Below, piece by piece: positions 59,238 through 64,000 of a DNA stretch of 64,000 nucleotides. Position numbers and translations under genes: made by a program. Source of the DNA: Collinsella sp. AF20-14LB (GTDB lineage: Bacteria; Actinomycetota; Coriobacteriia; Coriobacteriales; Coriobacteriaceae); assembly GCF_003459505.1 (NCBI RefSeq), contig NZ_QRWD01000001.1:1-64000 (forward strand). Direction: 5' to 3'. The first letter of the stretch is position 1, and each line of letters opens with the position of its first letter. Below the pieces are notes generated by a model. That model saw only the letters and a list, made by a program, of their open reading frames with translations. It searched no databases and was not told the origin of the DNA.

Positions 59238-59458
59238 CGGCAATTCTGCCAGTGGTCTAAACATGGCGCTTACCGATTAAACGCCGCCCTAAAACCACTT
59301 TCCTTCATAAAAGTAACGTACAGGTGTTATCGTAGTTTCTGCCGAAAGTTCCACCGAGCACGCGAGGTGGAACGAATCATAGAACTATCGCCGTCCCTTC
59401 GATTCGTGCAGCCTTGGACCTTTCGCATCTAGTCACCAAGGCAACACGCTGCCGCGTC

Positions 59459-61705
59459 ATGATGGGATCAAACGTGAGCGATACAAAGCTAAAGCCAGCA
59501 ACCAAAAAGCCCGCTACCCGTAAGGCCGCCCCGCACGCACCGGAGCTTTCCAAGGACGATGTCTATCTGTTTGGCATTGGCATGTGGGAGCGCAGCTGGG
59601 AAAAGATGGGCGCGCACCCCGACACGCAGAACCGTACGCGCGGCTGGCGTTTTTGCGTTTGGGCGCCCGACGTAAAGAGCGTTCACGTCATTGGCGAATT
59701 TAACGACTGGGATGAACAAGCCAACCCGCTGGTGCCACTGCATACGAGCGCTATTTGGGAAGGCTTTATTCCTGGCGCCGAGCAGGGCCAACTCTATAAG
59801 TATCTCATCGAGACCAACGAGGGCGAAAAGCTCTACAAGGCCGATCCGTACGCCTTTAAGGCCGAGTGCCCTCCGGGTACGGCCAGCGTGCTGTGGACCC
59901 TCGATGGCTACCAGTGGAACGACGCGGCTTGGCTCAAGCGCCGCGCCAGCCATAACCACATGTCACAGCCCCTTAACATCTACGAGGTGCATATTGGCTC
60001 GTGGAAGCGCCACGGCGATGCGCCGCAGGGCGAGCCGGACGAATATGGCAACTACCCCGGCCCCATGGATCCCTTCCCCGCACAGCGCGGCGAGTTCTAC
60101 ACTTACGACGACCTGTCGGTGGAGCTCGTGGACTACGTGCGCGACATGGGATATACGCATATCGAGGTCATGCCGCTTATGGAGCACCCCTTCGATGGCT
60201 CCTGGGGCTATCAGACGACCGGTTACTACGCCGCCACGTCACGCTACGGCAACCCGCAGCAGCTCATGCACTTTATCGATGCATGCCACGAGGCGGGTAT
60301 TGGAGTGATCATGGACTGGGTGCCCGGCGGTTTTTGCGCCGACTCCCACGGCCTTGCCACCTTTAACGGCCATATGCTGTTTGAGCACGAGATTCACCCC
60401 AACTGGGGCACGCATAAGTTCGATTTCGCCCGCGGCGAGGTCCGCTCCTTCCTGGTCTCCAACGTGCTGTATTGGCTCGAGAACTTCCACGTGGACGGCA
60501 TTCGCATGGACGGCGTGTCCAGCATGCTGTACCTCAACTTTGGCATCGACGATCCCGGCCAAAAGAAGTTCAACAAGTACGGTACCGAGGAGGACCTGGA
60601 CGCCAGCGCGTTTATCCGCCAGGTCAACTGCGCCGTGGAGGCCCACTACCCCGACGTGATGATGATGGCCGAGGAGTCCACCGCGTGGCCGCTCGTGACC
60701 TACCCGCCGCAGGACGGCGGCCTGGGCTTCCACTACAAGTGGGACATGGGCTGGATGAACGACACCCTGCACTACATGCAGACCGATTTTCCGTGGCGCC
60801 CCGGCAACCACGGGCTGCTCACGTTCTCCATCATGTATGCCTTTACCGAGAACTTCATCTGCCCGCTGAGCCACGACGAGGTCGTGCACGGCAAGTGCTC
60901 GCTCATCGGCCGCATGCCGGGCGACTGGTGGCGCCAGTTTGCCGGCCTGCGCACGCTGGCCTTCTACCAGATGACGCATCCCGGTGCCAAGCTCAACTTT
61001 ATGGGCAACGAGATCGGCCAGTTTATCGAGTGGCGCTACTACGAGTCCATCCAGTGGTTCCTGACCGAGGAGTACGAGACCCACCGTCATCATCAGGCGT
61101 TCATTAAGGCGCTCAATCACCTGTACACCGCCGAGCCCGCCTTGTACGAGCGCGGCTACACCGACGACGGCTTTACCTGGATCGATGCGGACAACTCAAA
61201 GCAGTCCATCGTGAGCTTTGTGCGCCAGGGCGAGGACATCGACGACGACCTAGTCATCCTGATCAACTTTGACCCGGCGAGCTACGAGAGCTTCCGCGTG
61301 GGCGTGCCACGCGAGGGTGACTGGGAGGTCATCTTCGACTCCGACCGTCCCGAGTTTGGCGGCAGCGGATACGCCGGTGAGGAGCCCTACACCTGCTCGA
61401 GCGAGCCCTATCCCTGGAACGGGCAGATGGACTCTATTGAGATTAAGGTTCCCGGCCTGGCAGGCGTGGTGCTTAAGCGCCGCGGTCCCAGCAGCTATAA
61501 GCCGCCCGTGGTCGAGGAGCCCAAGGCTGCGCCCAAAAAGCGCACGTCCTCGGTGAAGCCGAAGCCCGCGGCCGCCAAGAAGGCTCCTGCTAAGGCGAAG
61601 GCAACCAAGGCTGCCAAGACCGCCACGACCAAGAAGTCAGCCGCCAAAAAGGCTGCCTCCAAGGCCAAGACAGGCGCTGTTAAGTCGTCTACCAAGGATG
61701 CGTAA
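59459..61705 (+). CDS. glgB: 1,4-alpha-glucan branching enzyme with Lys/Ala-rich tails
   Basis: About 748 aa. A CBM48 domain (WAPDVKSVHVIGEFNDWDEQ) precedes the GH13 barrel. Active residues are Asp in GIRMDGVSSM, Glu in MMAEES and Asp in LSHDEVVHGK, all present. The extra parts are unusual: about 25 basic residues in front (KLKPATKKPATRKAAPH) and about 70 behind (AAAKKAPAKAKATKAAKT...), similar to histone H1-like tails. Start uncertain: ATG 59459 or 59462, or GTG 59474, none with a strong ribosome-binding site. It precedes glgP on the same strand. Confidence 0.93.
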   Translation: MMGSNVSDTKLKPATKKPATRKAAPHAPELSKDDVYLFGIGMWERSWEKMGAHPDTQNRTRGWRFCVWAPDVKSVHVIGEFNDWDEQANPLVPLHTSAIWEGFIPGAEQGQLYKYLIETNEGEKLYKADPYAFKAECPPGTASVLWTLDGYQWNDAAWLKRRASHNHMSQPLNIYEVHIGSWKRHGDAPQGEPDEYGNYPGPMDPFPAQRGEFYTYDDLSVELVDYVRDMGYTHIEVMPLMEHPFDGSWGYQTTGYYAATSRYGNPQQLMHFIDACHEAGIGVIMDWVPGGFCADSHGLATFNGHMLFEHEIHPNWGTHKFDFARGEVRSFLVSNVLYWLENFHVDGIRMDGVSSMLYLNFGIDDPGQKKFNKYGTEEDLDASAFIRQVNCAVEAHYPDVMMMAEESTAWPLVTYPPQDGGLGFHYKWDMGWMNDTLHYMQTDFPWRPGNHGLLTFSIMYAFTENFICPLSHDEVVHGKCSLIGRMPGDWWRQFAGLRTLAFYQMTHPGAKLNFMGNEIGQFIEWRYYESIQWFLTEEYETHRHHQAFIKALNHLYTAEPALYERGYTDDGFTWIDADNSKQSIVSFVRQGEDIDDDLVILINFDPASYESFRVGVPREGDWEVIFDSDRPEFGGSGYAGEEPYTCSSEPYPWNGQMDSIEIKVPGLAGVVLKRRGPSSYKPPVVEEPKAAPKKRTSSVKPKPAAAKKAPAKAKATKAAKTATTKKSAAKKAASKAKTGAVKSSTKDA

Positions 61706-61713
61706 CAAAGCCG

Positions 61714-61756
61714 TTACAGCTGTAATTACCCGCCCCGACGTGGCGTAGGATATAAG
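61714..61756 (+). promoter_or_regulatory. Probable glgP promoter with 12-bp palindrome
   Basis: TTACAGCTGTAA (61714-61725) is a perfect palindrome 9 bases after the glgB stop. A TATAAG box lies at 61751-61756. Likely its own promoter plus regulator site between glgB and glgP. Confidence 0.5.
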
Positions 61757-61799
61757 TCATAACCGTTCCGGGAGAAACATCCCCGGGGGAAAGGAACGT

Positions 61800-64000
61800 A
61801 TGAATAAGATCTTCGACAACAAGCAGGAGTTTACCGAGCTCTATCGCGATGCCGTCATGAGCATTAGCGGCAAGAGCGTCGAGGCCGCCAGCGACCTTGA
61901 CCGCTTTAACGCCCTGGCCAAGCTCGTGGCCGAGAAGGCACGCACCGTTGCCACCAAGAGTGACGCCCGTGTGACCGCCGAGGGCAAGAAGCGCGTGTAC
62001 TACTTCTCGATTGAGTTTTTGATCGGCCGCCTGCTCGACAACTACCTGCTCAACTTTGGCGTGCGCGACATGGTCGCCGAGGCGCTCGACGACATGGGCT
62101 TTGACCTGTCCGTCATCGAGAACCAGGAGCCCGATCCGGCGCTGGGCAACGGTGGCCTGGGCCGTCTGGCCGCTTGCTTCTTGGATTCCATGGCAGCCGA
62201 GGGCATTGCCGGCTACGGCAACGGCATGCGCTACCGCTACGGCCTGTTTAAGCAGGAGATCGTCAACGGCAGCCAGGTCGAGGCCACCGACGAGTGGCTC
62301 ACCCACGGCTACCCCTGGGAGGTCCGCCGTCAGGACAAGGCCGTGACCATCAAGTTTGGTGGCCATGTTGAGGGCTTTGAGGAGAACGGCCGCACGTTCT
62401 ACCGCACGGTGGACACGCAGGACATCCTGGCCGTCCCTTATGACATCCCCGTGGTGGGCTATGCCGGCGAGACCGTCAACAAGCTGCGCGTCTGGGCTGC
62501 CGAGCCGGTCGAGGAGCACTTTGACCTGGAGGCCTTCAACCGCGGCGACTACGCCCTGGCCGACGCCGAGCGCGCCGAGGCCGAGGCCATCAGCGCTATC
62601 CTCTACCCCAACGACGCCGGCGAGCACGGTCGTCTGCTGCGCCTGAAGCAGGAGTACCTGTTCGTTTCGGCCGGCATCTACAGCCTGCTCGACACCTTTG
62701 AGAAGGAGCACGGCGAGAACTGGGAACTGCTGCCGCAGTTTGTGGCCATTCACACCAACGACACGCACCCCGCCATGTGCGGCCCCGAGCTCATGCGCAT
62801 CCTCATTGACGAGAAGAAGCTCGAGTGGGATGACGCCTGGAACATCGTGACGCAGGTCGTGAGCTACACCAACCACACCATCCTGCCCGAGGCTCTGGAG
62901 AAGTGGCCCATCGGCACGTTCTCCAAGCTGCTCCCCCGCGTGTACCAGATCATCGACGAGATCAGCCGTCGTTGGCACGAGTCGTTCGACACCACGCAGG
63001 AGGGCTGGCAGGAGCGTCTGCGCCAGACCGCCATCCTGTGGGATGGCGAGATTCGCATGGCCAACCTGTCCGTGATCTGCAGCCACAGCGTCAACGGCGT
63101 GGCCAAGATCCACTCCGACATCATCAAGAACATCGTGCTCAAGGACTTCTATGCCCTGACGCCCGAGAAGTTCAACAACAAGACCAACGGCATCTCGCAC
63201 CGTCGCTTCTTTGCCGAGGCCAACCCCACCTATGCCAAGCTCGTGACCGAGGCCATTGGCGACGGCTGGCTTAAGGACGCCTTTGAGCTGGAGAAGCTCA
63301 AAGAGTTCCAGAACGACTCCGAGTTCCTAAAGGCCGTGGGTGCCTCCAAGCGCGCCAACAAGGAGCGTCTGGCCGCTTACGTCAAGGCCGAGACCGGTCT
63401 GGTCATTGACCCCAACACCGTCTTCGATGTTCAGGTGAAGCGTTTCCACGCCTACAAGCGCCAGCTCATGAACATCATGAAGGTGATGGACATCTACAAC
63501 CGTCGCATTGCCGATCCCAACTTCCACGTGACGCCGACGACCTTCATCTTTAGCGGCAAGGCTGCCTCGAGCTATACCTTTGCCAAGGAGACCATCCGCC
63601 TCATTAACTCCGTGGCCGAGGTCATCAACAACGACGCCCGCGTCAACGAGGTCATGAAGGTATGCTTTATCCCCAACTTCCGCGTGAGCAACGCCCAGCT
63701 CATCTACCCCGCCGCCGAGATCTCGGAGCAGATCTCCACGGCCGGCAAGGAGGCCTCGGGCACGTCCAACATGAAGCTCATGATGAACGGCGCCATTACG
63801 CTGGGAACCCTCGACGGCGCCAACATCGAGATCGCCGACCTGGCCGGCCGCGAGAACGAGGCCATCTTTGGCCTGACCGCACCCGAGGTCGAGCAGCTCT
63901 GGGCGTCGAACAGCTACTTTGCGTGGGATACGCTCAACAACGATCGCGAGCGTCTGGGCCGCGTGATGGACGAGCTCAAGGACAACACCTTTGCGGGTCT
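61800..64000 (+). CDS. glgP: Glycogen phosphorylase (3' end outside window)
   Basis: ATG at 61800-61802 follows AAAGGAACGT. 733 codons are visible of about 800 expected. YYFSIEFLIGRLLDNYL, ALGNGGLGRLAACFLDS, IHTNDTHPAM, the KRFHAYKRQLMN region and the PLP-lysine motif EASGTSNMKLMMNG are all in order (GT35). It phosphorolyses glycogen to glucose 1-phosphate, opposite to glgB. No frameshift seen. Confidence 0.96.
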   Translation, partial: MNKIFDNKQEFTELYRDAVMSISGKSVEAASDLDRFNALAKLVAEKARTVATKSDARVTAEGKKRVYYFSIEFLIGRLLDNYLLNFGVRDMVAEALDDMGFDLSVIENQEPDPALGNGGLGRLAACFLDSMAAEGIAGYGNGMRYRYGLFKQEIVNGSQVEATDEWLTHGYPWEVRRQDKAVTIKFGGHVEGFEENGRTFYRTVDTQDILAVPYDIPVVGYAGETVNKLRVWAAEPVEEHFDLEAFNRGDYALADAERAEAEAISAILYPNDAGEHGRLLRLKQEYLFVSAGIYSLLDTFEKEHGENWELLPQFVAIHTNDTHPAMCGPELMRILIDEKKLEWDDAWNIVTQVVSYTNHTILPEALEKWPIGTFSKLLPRVYQIIDEISRRWHESFDTTQEGWQERLRQTAILWDGEIRMANLSVICSHSVNGVAKIHSDIIKNIVLKDFYALTPEKFNNKTNGISHRRFFAEANPTYAKLVTEAIGDGWLKDAFELEKLKEFQNDSEFLKAVGASKRANKERLAAYVKAETGLVIDPNTVFDVQVKRFHAYKRQLMNIMKVMDIYNRRIADPNFHVTPTTFIFSGKAASSYTFAKETIRLINSVAEVINNDARVNEVMKVCFIPNFRVSNAQLIYPAAEISEQISTAGKEASGTSNMKLMMNGAITLGTLDGANIEIADLAGRENEAIFGLTAPEVEQLWASNSYFAWDTLNNDRERLGRVMDELKDNTFAG

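Noticed and set aside
61689..63200. 503-codon open frame antisense to glgP
   Set aside because: Mirror of a well-conserved phosphorylase; composition is that of a reverse-strand artefact.

Overview
The window looks like a chromosome segment of a high-GC gut actinobacterium of the class Coriobacteriia, most like Collinsella. This rests on GC-rich codon use in the housekeeping genes, the actinobacterial-style gene order (coaBC, Nif3, rpe, gpsA, plsY, der, ispH, cmk, scpAB), a LoaP-type antiterminator leading a capsule operon, and the pilin-like proteins at the left end. The genus is inferred; no 16S rRNA gene is present.

Layout. (1) 1-8350: accessory module. Two paralogous minus-strand genes encode Flp-pilin-like N-termini joined to a DUF6273/lectin-like domain (the first cut by the window edge). 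They flank a RadD-like helicase and are followed by three plus-strand DNA methyltransferases. Poly-G tracts of 9-10 bases lie inside the second pilin gene and twice inside the first methyltransferase, so this is a likely phase-variable surface and methylome module. Both pilin genes share a structured leader with compensatory base changes. (2) 8352-25821: tRNA-Pro, then a long minus-strand housekeeping run from an ABC-F ATPase down to coaBC, bounded by tRNA-Ala. (3) 25822-43840: defence and toxin-antitoxin island: a DUF559-like protein, tRNA-Val with 12-bp tandem repeats, Phd/Doc-like, XRE/DUF3990, AbiEi/AbiEii-like, an Abi_2 gene with an in-frame amber codon, HepT/MntA, a metallophosphoesterase-NTPase fusion of 1024 aa, and a STAND-TPR NTPase with a 54-aa companion. 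The STAND gene lies between two 3' remnants of ugd. (4) 44281-56792: capsule locus read leftwards from loaP: two sugar-phosphate transferases (one with a G9 tract), a WbuB-like transferase, UDP-L-FucNAc synthesis (fnlABC type), glycosyltransferases, Wzy, Wzx and an SGNH hydrolase. (5) 57520-64000: a second tRNA-Ala, thiamine pyrophosphokinase, a HAD phosphatase, and glgB and glgP (cut by the window end), with LacI-type operators between the HAD gene and glgB.

How the parts relate: regions 1 and 4 both encode cell-surface structures with homopolymer tracts, which suggests the strain varies its surface and its methylation together. Region 3 collects small immunity systems next to tRNA genes and the capsule end, both common insertion spots. 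Region 2 is ordinary core genome.
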